Shown: piece after piece, positions 23,372 to 30,830 of the stretch | Position numbering within the stretch: the stretch's first letter is position 1 | Layout: every line of letters starts with the position of its first letter | Source: Streptomyces sp. NBC_01268 | Lineage (GTDB): Bacteria > Actinomycetota > Actinomycetes > Streptomycetales > Streptomycetaceae | Assembly (NCBI RefSeq): GCF_036240795.1 | Contig: NZ_CP108454.1 | Coordinates: forward strand, 496,001 to 560,000 | Direction of reading: 5' to 3' | DNA length: 64,000 nt | Notes under the pieces: model-generated | What the model saw: only the letters and a program-made list of their open reading frames with translations | The model's database searches: none | What the model was told of the DNA's origin: nothing | Program-made: the position numbers and the translations under genes

Positions 23372-24715
23372 TCAGGCCGCCTGCTTCCGGCCGGTCTGCT
23401 GGGCGAGCTGATCGGCCGCGGCCTTGAGCACGGCGGCCGGGTCGGCTCCCTTGAGCAGGACCTGGGTCTGGGCGTCGGCGGCGAACTTCAGGGCCCGGCT
23501 GTAGTCGCCGGTGAAGTTGGTGGCCGCCGCCCCCGGGCCGAGCGAGGTGACGAAGGACCGCAGCACCTGCTGACCGCCGTAGAACGGGTGCGGCGCGCTG
23601 AACTTCGGGTCGTCGTACGCCTTCTTGAGGGCGGGGAAGACGCCGCCCGAGGCGAACATGCGGTTGATCTCGGCCGGCTTGGTGAGCGCGTACTCGATGA
23701 ACCGCCAGGCCGCCTTGCGGCGCTTGCTGGTGGCGGAGACGGCCAGGTAGGTGGAGTTGACGATGGCGCTGCGGCCTCCCCCGGGGACGGCGGCGGGCGG
23801 CTGCATGACCCGCCACCTGCCGCTCTGCGCGGGGAACTTGGTGGCCAGGTACTCGACGGCCCAGGCGGGGTCGGGGGCGGTGGCCAGCTTCCCCTGGCCG
23901 ACCAGCCGCTTCCAGGTGCCTTCGCCGGCGATGTCGGAGACGAGACCGGCGTCGTTGAGCCTCTTGATCACCGTGAGGGCTTCGACAGCGGGCTTGGAGG
24001 CGAGCGTGATCCTGCCTTCGGCGTCGAAGTAGAAGGCGCCCTGGAGCTGCAGCAGGTTCTGGAAGAAGTCCACGTCCTGACTGGAGCCGGGCTTGTCGAG
24101 CCCGAGCAGCCGGGCGCCGGTCGCGGCGCGGATCTTCGGCCCCGCGGCGATCAGGTCGTCCCAGCTGGTGATCGACGCGGGGTCGACGCCGGCCTTCTCG
24201 AAGTAGTCGTGCCGGTAGAACAGTCCCAGCGGGTTGACCTCCCAGGGGAGGGCGTGGACGGCTCTGTCCTTGCCCACGACGGTCGGCCACAGGCCGTCGG
24301 CGAAGGCGTCCTTGTGCCGGTCGGCCCCCAGCCTGGACAGGTCGGCGAGCCCCTGGGGGAACTTCTCCATGTAGCCGGGCAGGTAGTCGACGCCGATGTG
24401 CAGGACGTCGGCGAGGCCCTTGCCGCCCGAGGCGAGACCGACGGTGATCTTGTCCCAGATGGCGGGGTTGCCGAGGTCCTGGACGTCGACCTTGATGCCG
24501 GGGTTGTCGCGCTCGAAGGACGGGACGACGCCGCGCAGGGCCTCGGCGGCGGTGGTCCAGCTCCAGACCGTGATCGGCCCGCTGTCTCCGTCGGCCCCAC
24601 CGGCGCCACCGCCCGAACCGCCGCTGCCGCAGGCGGTCAGGCCGAGTCCGGCGGCGGAGGCGGTCGCGAGCTGGAGTATCCGGCGGCGGCTCAGGGAGTG
24701 GGCGTGCTGGGACAT
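23372..24715 (-). CDS. Sugar-binding lipoprotein of an ABC importer
   Basis: 447-residue extracellular solute-binding protein. The N-terminus combines a Tat-like twin-arginine motif (SLSRRRILQLA) with a lipobox LTAC, so Cys29 would be lipidated. A Gly-rich linker and the SBP fold follow (ITVWSWTTAAEALRGVVPSF; FYRHDYFEKAGVDPASITSW; a GTWKRLVGQGKLA segment). The CAGGAG ribosome site is 5 nt before the ATG. Together with GH36 it suggests uptake of alpha-galactosides (melibiose/raffinose type); this is inferred from neighbours. Confidence 0.92.
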   Translation of the reverse strand: MSQHAHSLSRRRILQLATASAAGLGLTACGSGGSGGGAGGADGDSGPITVWSWTTAAEALRGVVPSFERDNPGIKVDVQDLGNPAIWDKITVGLASGGKGLADVLHIGVDYLPGYMEKFPQGLADLSRLGADRHKDAFADGLWPTVVGKDRAVHALPWEVNPLGLFYRHDYFEKAGVDPASITSWDDLIAAGPKIRAATGARLLGLDKPGSSQDVDFFQNLLQLQGAFYFDAEGRITLASKPAVEALTVIKRLNDAGLVSDIAGEGTWKRLVGQGKLATAPDPAWAVEYLATKFPAQSGRWRVMQPPAAVPGGGRSAIVNSTYLAVSATSKRRKAAWRFIEYALTKPAEINRMFASGGVFPALKKAYDDPKFSAPHPFYGGQQVLRSFVTSLGPGAAATNFTGDYSRALKFAADAQTQVLLKGADPAAVLKAAADQLAQQTGRKQAA

Positions 24716-25971
24716 GTCGGCTCCTGGCTACGGGGGTGGTTGGGGGTGCTGAGGGTGTTGGGGGTACTGGGGGCGCTGGTGCTTGTGGTGGCGCTGGTGT
24801 GGATCTCGCCCACCGGAACCCGGCGCACGGCGATGCGGCTCGTGCTCCGGGTGAGCGTGTCCAGCGCGTCGGCGAACAGCTCCGCCGCGGCGGGCGTCGT
24901 GGTGGCGTGGGGCGACAACCGGATCCACTCGTCGCGGCGCGTGGTGGTCACGCCCGCCGCTTCGAGGGCGCGGTGGACGGCGGCGGGGTCGTGGCCGGGG
25001 AGGCGGAAGGTGCCGATGCCGGCCCGTTCCCGCTCTCCCAGTCCGTCCAGCAGGACGTCGGCGCCGGCTCGCCGCGCACGGTCGAGGAGTTCGGCGAGGG
25101 TGGCGCGGATACGAGCACCCAGGACGGCGGGACCTCCCTGGGCGAGGAGGGCGTCCACGGCCGTGCCGAGGGCGGCGGCGGCCGGGAAGTCCGGGTTGGT
25201 GGCGAGGTGTCCGGCCGCTCCGGGCAGCGCCGGTGCCGGATGGCGGGCCGCGAAGGGCTCCGTGACGCCGGCCCAGCCGCCGAGCCCCGGGGCGAGCCGC
25301 TCGGCGCACCGGTCGCGGATCAGCAGCAGGGCTGCTCCCCAGCCGGCCCGCAGCCACTTCTGGCCGCCGCCGACGAGGATGTCGGCGGCGTCCGCGTCGA
25401 GGGGGACGGCGCCGAGTCCCTGGATCGCGTCGACGATCAGGAGACGGTCCGGCCCGAGGACCTCCTTGAGGGCGGCGAGCGGCGCCAGGTGTCCGGTGAG
25501 GGAGTCGACGGCGCTGACGGCGAGTGCGGTGACGTCGGGGCCGAGGTGCCGGCGCAGGAGGTCGGGCGTGATGTGCCGCTGCCCGTCCGGGTCGACGAAC
25601 CGCACGTCGGGGCCGCCGCGGCCGGCGAAGCGGAGCCACGGATAGACGTTGGCGGGGAACTCGTCCCGGGGCACCAGGACGGTGCCGGGTCCGCGCAGGG
25701 CGGCGGCCGCGGTGAAGAGGCCGTTGCTGGTGGACGGGGCGAGGGCGATCTCGTGGGGTCGGGCGTCGAGGAGTCGGGCCGCCGAGGCGCGGGCGGCGTC
25801 GCTGAGGGCGAAGAGCCGGTCGATGTCGCCGGGCCCGCATCGGCCCGCCAGGGTGACGGCGTCGGCGAACGCGGTGGCGGACTCGGGGGTGAGGGGACCG
25901 ACCCGGGCGTAGTCGAGGTAGCCGACCGGAGGGCCGCCTCCCAGAGCCGGCCGATGAATTTGATCGTTCAA
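24691..25971 (-). CDS. Class V PLP-dependent aminotransferase
   Basis: 426-residue fold-type I PLP enzyme of the class V aminotransferase/cysteine-desulfurase/isopenicillin-N-epimerase group. PLP site: VDAIQGLGAVPLDADAADI followed by GGGQKWLRAGWG with the Schiff-base Lys. N-terminal LDYARVGPL and HEIALAPSTSNGL fit the family. The C-terminal ~45 residues are a Thr/Ser/Pro tail without family similarity, encoded across a G-rich (plus strand) stretch, and the last 25 bp overlap the binding-protein gene. The TTG start at 25971 follows a GAGGGA site and overlaps a LacI-type operator. It is the first gene of the sugar operon, an unusual partner for an alpha-galactosidase. Confidence 0.8.
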   Translation of the reverse strand: MNDQIHRPALGGGPPVGYLDYARVGPLTPESATAFADAVTLAGRCGPGDIDRLFALSDAARASAARLLDARPHEIALAPSTSNGLFTAAAALRGPGTVLVPRDEFPANVYPWLRFAGRGGPDVRFVDPDGQRHITPDLLRRHLGPDVTALAVSAVDSLTGHLAPLAALKEVLGPDRLLIVDAIQGLGAVPLDADAADILVGGGQKWLRAGWGAALLLIRDRCAERLAPGLGGWAGVTEPFAARHPAPALPGAAGHLATNPDFPAAAALGTAVDALLAQGGPAVLGARIRATLAELLDRARRAGADVLLDGLGERERAGIGTFRLPGHDPAAVHRALEAAGVTTTRRDEWIRLSPHATTTPAAAELFADALDTLTRSTSRIAVRRVPVGEIHTSATTSTSAPSTPNTLSTPNHPRSQEPTCPSTPTP

Positions 25972-25972
25972 A
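25959..25972. promoter_or_regulatory. LacI-type operator overlapping the operon start codon
   Basis: TTTGATCGTTCAAA is a 14-bp near-perfect palindrome with the central CG typical of LacI/GalR sites. It spans the TTG start of the aminotransferase, so bound repressor would block the operon at its beginning. Confidence 0.7.
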
Positions 25973-26113
25973 ATTTGTCCCTCAAGAAGCCAGGGTCATG
26001 GCATCCCTGGAATTTGAAGGTTCACATTAGAGAGCTGAGGGCGCCCCGACAAGAGGTCGGACGGCGGGTTTCGGCGATCGCACCCGAGGCCGGGGCAGGC
26101 CGCCGCGCCGAAG

Positions 26114-26147
26114 CGGGCGGGGCCGGGCCCCCGCCCGGCCCCGCCCG
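26114..26147 (-). terminator. GC hairpin after the 212-residue unknown gene
   Basis: Perfect 14-bp stem (CGGGCGGGGCCGGG and its complement) with a 6-nt loop, about 17 bp downstream of the stop at 26164 and upstream of the sugar operon promoter. Confidence 0.75.
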
Positions 26148-26163
26148 GGGGCCGGGGCACGCC

Positions 26164-26802
26164 CTAGCCCAGCGCGCTCTCGATCCGGGCGGCGAGCGCG
26201 AGGACCGCCTCCGCGCCGGGGCTCCAGCCTCCGGCGGTCTGCCGGTGGAGCGTACGGGCCAGGAGCAGCCCGCCGTCCGGCCGGGGCTGGACGGTCAGGA
26301 GCCGGTCCACGTTCCACTGGTGGGTGGGGTCCGGGCCCGCGACCGTGGCGGACACGCGGTCCGCCAGGGTAAGGAGTCCGGGGTCGAGGCCGAGCCGGCG
26401 CGCCGTCTCCTGGTCGCCCTGGAAGTCGGAGGGGTGCCCGCGCCGCCGTTCGCCGAGGGCCACGGGACCCGGGACGGGGACGCCGAGCGGCACCGCGTAC
26501 TGGAGCAGGCCCAGGCCGAAGCTGCGCCGGATCGCCCGGCCGGTCATGACGGAGGCGCGCAGCTCGAAGGGTCTGGGCGCCCGGGCGTCCACGTACACGA
26601 AGCAGTGGGTCGGGGCCGGCATCCCACTGAACCGCTCGCGGGGCGGCAGCAGGCTCCCGGCCGGCACGCCTTCGCTGTCGCCCGCGAGGACGTGGGTGGG
26701 CGGTGGGCAGGGAAGGCCGAGTTCGGCGGCGAGGACGCGGGCGATGTCGGCGGCGACGACGCGGGGGTCCCGGCTGCGGCCGGTCCAGTGGGCGAGAGCC
26801 AT
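26164..26802 (-). CDS. Unrecognised protein, 212 residues
   Basis: I do not recognise the family. The product is soluble, without signal peptide or membrane helix. It reads as a compact alpha/beta protein (for example THCFVYVDARAPRPFELRAS and GDQETARRLGLDPGLLTLAD), with histidines and tryptophans in a THQWNVDRLLTV segment. Codon usage is like its neighbours and the frame is long, so it is probably real. It is transcribed behind the short coiled-coil membrane protein (18-bp gap), and the two may form an operon opposite the TetR gene. Confidence 0.65.
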   Translation of the reverse strand: MALAHWTGRSRDPRVVAADIARVLAAELGLPCPPPTHVLAGDSEGVPAGSLLPPRERFSGMPAPTHCFVYVDARAPRPFELRASVMTGRAIRRSFGLGLLQYAVPLGVPVPGPVALGERRRGHPSDFQGDQETARRLGLDPGLLTLADRVSATVAGPDPTHQWNVDRLLTVQPRPDGGLLLARTLHRQTAGGWSPGAEAVLALAARIESALG

Positions 26803-26820
26803 GAGGGGGTCCTTCCGCGC

Positions 26821-27171
26821 TCAGGCCGACCCGGTGCGGCTGCGCAGCTCCTCGAAGCGGCGCAGCGCGGACTGCCGTTCGCCCTGGAACCGGCCGACGC
26901 GGGCCTGGGTGAGGGCGGTCCAGTGGTCGACGGCCTCGCGGGCCTGGCCGAGCGCCTCGGACAGGCGGCCCTGGGCGGCCAGTTCGTCCCGGGTGCGGTC
27001 GGCTTCCTCGGCGTACCGCAGCAGGGCCTGGGTGGGGTCCTCGGCCGCGGTCTGCACGGCCTCGGCGCGGGCGACCTGCCGGCGGCGGCGCGCGACGCTC
27101 GCATATCCGACCAGGGCGACCAGGCCGCCGGTGATGGCGGCGGAGACGAGCTTCATCATCACATCATCCAT
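26821..27171 (-). CDS. Membrane-anchored coiled-coil protein, 116 residues
   Basis: One N-terminal transmembrane helix (MKLVSAAITGGLVALVGYAS) is followed by a basic stop-transfer stretch (RRRRQ) and a long charged alpha-helical region rich in Ala, Glu, Arg and Gln that can form a coiled coil. No catalytic motif is visible. It starts 28-nt from the palindrome used by the divergent TetR gene, so it is a plausible regulatory target together with the downstream 212-residue gene. Function unknown. Confidence 0.65.
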   Translation of the reverse strand: MDDVMMKLVSAAITGGLVALVGYASVARRRRQVARAEAVQTAAEDPTQALLRYAEEADRTRDELAAQGRLSEALGQAREAVDHWTALTQARVGRFQGERQSALRRFEELRSRTGSA

Positions 27172-27198
27172 GGCCGCAGTATGGACCCGCCGACGGCC

Positions 27199-27221
27199 TT
27201 TCTAGAGTTTAGTTCTAGAAA
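27199..27221. promoter_or_regulatory. Palindromic operator, TetR gene / membrane protein
   Basis: Inverted repeat TTTCTAGA - 7 nt - TCTAGAAA, perfect over 8 bp per arm, in an AT-rich pocket between divergent genes. Its spacing is as expected for a TetR dimer, so autoregulation and control of the divergent gene are likely. Confidence 0.75.
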
Positions 27222-27258
27222 AATATTCGAGATCTTCACGTCTGCCTATACTCCCCCC

Positions 27259-27864
27259 ATGGCAAAGCAGTCCCGTGGCGAGGCCACCGTCGAACGCCTC
27301 CTGACCGCGGCACTGGAGGTGTTCGCCACATCCGGGCAGGCCGGGTTCACCGTGCAGGCGGTGACCCGGGCGAGCGGGGTCAGTCTCGGCAGCCTGTACC
27401 ACCACTTCGGCAGCTTCGACGGCCTGGCGGCGGCCCTGTACGGGCACTGTCTGCAGCAGACGTACGCGGCGGCCCTCGGCGCCCTGGACCGGGCCCGGAC
27501 CGCCCGCACCGGCATCCGGGCGTTCGTGACGACGTACTTGCGGTTCATCCAGGAGAACCCGGCCGTCGCCCGCTACCTGCACGGCTCGGCGTACTCCAGC
27601 TACCTGGCCGTCGACGCCGACCGCGCCCGCGGTGTCCGGCCGGACCACTTCCCCCGGGTCGCCGACCACCTCAGGCGCTGGGCCGACGCGGGCGAGCTCG
27701 CCGAACTGCCCGGCCCGCTCCTGGAGGTCCTGATCGTCGGCCCGGTCGCGGTCGCCGCCCACCGCTGGCTGGCCACTCCGGAGGAACTCGACCTCGACCG
27801 GGCGGCCCGGGTCCTGTCGGACCGCATCTGGGCGTCGGTGCGGTCCGACGGGACCGTCGCGTGA
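27259..27864 (+). CDS. TetR-family transcriptional regulator
   Basis: 201-residue one-component repressor. The helix-turn-helix is classical: ATVERLLTAALEVFATSGQA, then GFTVQAVTRASGVSLGSLYH followed by HFGSFDGL. The C-terminal ligand domain is all-helical (RAFVTTYLRFIQENPAVARY). Start at the ATG at 27259; longer frames upstream run through the operator and are not credible. It sits opposite the coiled-coil membrane protein with a perfect palindrome in between. Ligand unknown. Confidence 0.9.
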   Translation: MAKQSRGEATVERLLTAALEVFATSGQAGFTVQAVTRASGVSLGSLYHHFGSFDGLAAALYGHCLQQTYAAALGALDRARTARTGIRAFVTTYLRFIQENPAVARYLHGSAYSSYLAVDADRARGVRPDHFPRVADHLRRWADAGELAELPGPLLEVLIVGPVAVAAHRWLATPEELDLDRAARVLSDRIWASVRSDGTVA

Positions 27865-27885
27865 ACGGTGGGACGGCGCCCGGCT

Positions 27886-28003
27886 CAGGGGCCGACGTAC
27901 GCGTACACGCCTCGTAGATGCCGGTGAGCGGGCCGGTGAGGAGTTCGAGCTGGCTCGCCAGCTCCTGCCGCGCGGTCGAGGTCCTGGCGTACCCGATGCG
28001 GAC
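27886..28003 (-). pseudogene. Serine resolvase/recombinase N-terminal remnant
   Basis: The minus-strand frame VRIGYARTSTARQELASQLE is the N-terminal signature of serine site-specific recombinases, with the catalytic Ser in the ARTST box. The similarity stops after about 25-35 residues; no helix-turn-helix or remaining catalytic domain follows. It is most simply read as the debris of a Tn3-type tnpR. Confidence 0.6.
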
Positions 28004-28373
28004 CGGGCGCTCGGTGCGGGGCGCGGGTACGACGGCGAGCGCCGGGCCCTGCTTCCCCGCGCGGCCGGGGTGGCGGTCGGCGGGGACGAGGACTTCGAGT
28101 TCCTCGCGGAGCGCGGGGACGAGGACGATGCGGGCATCCCGGCGGGACGCATGAACGTGCAGGCGTGTCGATTCCCCGGGGGTGGGACAGCGCTTCAAGT
28201 CGAAGTGGTGTCGGCCGAGCTGTTCCCGTCCAACCGCCTGCAAGGTGATGAGCCGTCAAACATCGATTTGCTGGCCTATTCAGTATGAGGACAAGTATTC
28301 ACCCGCTCTGTCAGTTCGTCTTTGCATCCAGGATGGGTCGGGTCAGCAACGGCTCGCAGAAGGGTGTTTCGGC
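28004..28373. other. Non-coding stretch upstream of the tectonin gene
   Basis: 370 bp between the resolvase remnant and the propeller gene. It is less GC-rich than the surroundings toward its right end (about 28240-28330). Short frames exist on both strands but none has a ribosome site plus recognisable family. I saw no clear Tn3-type terminal inverted repeat. Confidence 0.4.
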
Positions 28374-29090
28374 ATGGCGGATTGGGTGACGGTCGCAGGA
28401 GGTCTCTCGGCGATCTCGGCGGGGTCCAGGACGACGGTGTGGGGGGTGAACGCGGCGAGCGCGATCTACCGTTACACCAACTACGACGCCAACCCCTGGA
28501 TCAACATCCCCGGAGGTCTCAGCGACGTCGGCGCGGCCGCAGACGGCACCGCCTGGGGTGTTAACGGCGGCAACCAGATCTACCGGTACACCGGGGACAC
28601 TGACGGCGCCAACCCGTGGAAGGGCATCGACGGAAGTCTGGTGCGCATCGACGCGGGCTCGCGGACGAACGTGTGGGGCGTGGACTCCGCAGGCGGCATC
28701 TTCCGCTACACGAACCATGACGCCAACCCGTGGATCAAGATCCCCGGGTCGCTGAGTGACATCGGCGCGGGCGCCGACGGCACCGTGTGGGGCGTCAACG
28801 GGGGCAACCAGGTCTTCCGCTACACCGGAGACCAGGACAGCGCGAACCCCTGGAAGAGCGTCAACGGCAGCCTCAAGCGCATCGCGGTCGGCTCCCGGAC
28901 GAACGTGTGGGGCATCGACCCCGCCGGCAACATCTACAAGTACACCAACAACGACGCCAGCGGCGGCAACCCGTGGATCAAGATCCCCGGACACAGCGCC
29001 ATCGACATCGCCGCCGGCGCCGACGGCACGGTGTGGCACATCAACACCGACGGGGCGATCTACCGGTACACCGGCGACCAGCCGAGCTGA
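28374..29090 (+). CDS. Six-bladed tectonin-like beta-propeller protein
   Basis: 238 residues consisting of six ~38-residue repeats. Each has the pattern (A/G)-x-G-S/A-x-T-x-WG-(V/I)-(N/D)...I-(Y/F)-(R/K)-YT...NPW-x-x-I/V. They alternate between a GSRTNVWG type and a GADGTVWG type, so the protein arose from three copies of a two-blade unit. The N-terminal MADWVTVAGGLSA completes the last blade, closing the ring. Tectonin/tachylectin propellers bind glycans or lipopolysaccharide-like ligands. There is no signal peptide, membrane segment or fused effector domain, so the protein is cytosolic or leaves the cell by another route. The gene is bracketed by resolvase and Tn3 transposase remnants, suggesting horizontal acquisition. 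Confidence 0.85.
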   Translation: MADWVTVAGGLSAISAGSRTTVWGVNAASAIYRYTNYDANPWINIPGGLSDVGAAADGTAWGVNGGNQIYRYTGDTDGANPWKGIDGSLVRIDAGSRTNVWGVDSAGGIFRYTNHDANPWIKIPGSLSDIGAGADGTVWGVNGGNQVFRYTGDQDSANPWKSVNGSLKRIAVGSRTNVWGIDPAGNIYKYTNNDASGGNPWIKIPGHSAIDIAAGADGTVWHINTDGAIYRYTGDQPS

Positions 29091-29140
29091 CAGTGGACCG
29101 GCCCGGCACCCCACCCTGACAACGGTCCGGGCCCGGCCGC

Positions 29141-29537
29141 GTCCGGGTCGCGCAGCGGGCGCAGGGCGCCGGCGGCCGGGGTGGAGGCGGTGAAGCTGTA
29201 GCGGCCCCGGCCTGTGCCGCGACTCCTGCACGGTGAGCTGCCGGTTCATCTGCCTGCGGTAGGTGTCGTCGACCGGGTCGACCATCCGCATCAGGTGCTC
29301 GGTCTTGGCGATCCGCCCGTACTCCGCGAACGCCTGCCCCAGCGGAGTCGGGTGGCCCTCGCGGCCGAACATCCGCAGCAGGTCATAGGCGCGGACCTGG
29401 TTGGTGACCAGGGAGCCCGCGACCCGGAGCATGTTGATCACCGGCTTGACGCTAACCGCCGTACCGCTGTGCCCCAAGGCCGGGTTCAGCAGGGTCCGCT
29501 TCGACGGCGTCATGCTCATCGCCATCTGTGACCGGGC
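29141..29537 (-). pseudogene. Tn3-family transposase (tnpA) C-terminal remnant
   Basis: The minus-strand frame contains blocks characteristic of Tn3 transposases: NMLRVAGSLVTNQVRAYDLL, RMFGREGHPTPLGQAFAEYG, RIAKT, and DDTYRRQMNRQLTVQESRH (29211-29480). The family then normally continues for ~70 residues before the terminal GRYSFTASTP...RPLRDPD block. Here that block appears immediately (29141-29206) but in another frame, so there is an internal deletion plus frameshift. No start, N-terminal domain or DDE residues remain. The element is immobile. Confidence 0.75.
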
Positions 29538-29547
29538 CGACGCGCGG

Positions 29548-29949
29548 TCAGGCGTCGGCGCGGGCCGCGCGGCTGCGCTCACGCAGCGAGATGCGGTTGC
29601 CGTCCGGGTCCGCCGTCTCGATGCGCACGCCGAACCCGTAGTCCTCCGGCTCCGGCTGGTCGAAGGTCACCCCGCGGTCGCGGAACACCTTGAAGTCCGC
29701 CCGCAGATCGTCCGACTCGAGGATGACCGGTCCGGGCGTGGCGCCCGGCTCGGCCGGCTGCCCCGCCGCCGCGGGGTGCGCCCACAGGAGGAGCTCGACC
29801 GGGGTGCCGGGGACGCCCACCGTGAGGAATCGCCCGCCGGGGTTCGGGAAGTCGACCCGCTTCTCCAGGCCGAGCTGCTCCGTGTAGAACCTCAGCGCGC
29901 GGTCCTGGTCGGTGACGTAGAGCGTGACGTACATGAGGTTGGTCAGCAT
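29548..29949 (-). CDS. VOC-family (glyoxalase/bleomycin-resistance fold) protein
   Basis: 133-residue single-domain VOC protein. Typical pattern: LMYVTLYVTDQDRALRFYTE followed by QLGLEKRVDFP, a central VELLLWAHP strand, and GVRIETADPDGNRISL at the C-terminus with the Glu/His metal-ligand positions partly present. These small proteins act as metal-dependent isomerases, dioxygenases or drug-binding proteins; no substrate can be inferred. ATG start preceded by AGGAC-type weak ribosome site. Confidence 0.85.
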   Translation of the reverse strand: MLTNLMYVTLYVTDQDRALRFYTEQLGLEKRVDFPNPGGRFLTVGVPGTPVELLLWAHPAAAGQPAEPGATPGPVILESDDLRADFKVFRDRGVTFDQPEPEDYGFGVRIETADPDGNRISLRERSRAARADA

Positions 29950-30199
29950 GGGGTGTCCTCTTTCGTCTGTCGTTCCGTTCCACCTCCCTGACGGACCCCG
30001 ACAGGTGAATGTGACGGGTCGGCGGAGAAGTTCCGCCCCGGCTGCGCACTCAGGCCGCCGGGGCGGAGTCTCCTCGTGAAAGCGCTGGCCGGGCGGTTGC
30101 CAGGGTCCGGGCATGACGCGCCTGAAGATCGAGGTATCCGTCCCGGAGAGTCATGCGGAGGCCGTGATCGCTCCCGGCGACCCGGCGGCCGCGGCCGCC

Positions 30200-30766
30200 T
30201 CAGGCTGCCCCGTGCCGTACGTGCAGGTGTCCGTCGAGCGGGAAGGCCGGCGGGGTCGCGGGCAGGAGGCGGTCGAAGGCGTACCCGCTCTTCTCGGCGA
30301 CGCGGCAGGACGCCGCGTTGTCCACCTGGTGGAGCAGCTCGAGGGTGTGCAGCCCGCCGTCGCCGAAGGTGCGGAAGGCCCAGGCGGTGACGGCTTCCAG
30401 CGCGCGGGGCGCCACCCCCCGGCCGCGGGCGTGCGCGGCGGTCCAGTAGCCCACTTCGGCCGCCGGCTTCCCGGCCGCCGCGCCCTTGAGGGCCACGTTG
30501 CCGACCAGTTCGGCGTCGTCCGCACCGGCTCGGGTCTCGAGGACCGCGAAACTGAGGCGGGTGCCGGATGCCCATCCGGTCTCCTGGGTCCGGACCCAGG
30601 ACTCCGCATCGGCCTCGTCCTCCACGACCGAGGTCGTCCAGCGCCTCAGTACGGGGTCCCGGAACGCCTCGACCAGGGCGGCGACGTCCTCCATGGACCA
30701 GGGACGCAGGACGAGGGAGGGCGCGGACGGAGAGGCGTCCGCACGGAGGAGCACGGTGGCGTTCAT
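30200..30766 (-). CDS. GNAT-family N-acetyltransferase (RimJ/RimL type)
   Basis: 188-residue acetyl-CoA-dependent transferase. Visible motifs: LRPWSMEDVAALVEAFRDP at the N-terminus, ELVGNVALKG and AEVGYWTAAHARGRGVAPRA with the R/Q-x-x-G-x-G/A acetyl-CoA loop, then LELLHQVDNAASCRVAEKSG, a standard RimJ/RimL core motif. It would modify an amine of a protein N-terminus or small molecule; target unknown. It stands alone, divergent to the P-loop gene. Confidence 0.87.
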   Translation of the reverse strand: MNATVLLRADASPSAPSLVLRPWSMEDVAALVEAFRDPVLRRWTTSVVEDEADAESWVRTQETGWASGTRLSFAVLETRAGADDAELVGNVALKGAAAGKPAAEVGYWTAAHARGRGVAPRALEAVTAWAFRTFGDGGLHTLELLHQVDNAASCRVAEKSGYAFDRLLPATPPAFPLDGHLHVRHGAA

Positions 30767-30830
30767 CAGTCGATCCTATGCGTCACGTGCGCCCCGGAAC
30801 GGCTCCCGAGTCGCCCGTTACAGTTCCCGC

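Noticed and set aside
28004..28373. Tn3 terminal inverted repeats near the tectonin gene
   Set aside because: No ~38-bp end sequence with a GGGG start could be matched on both sides; the transposon ends are probably deleted.
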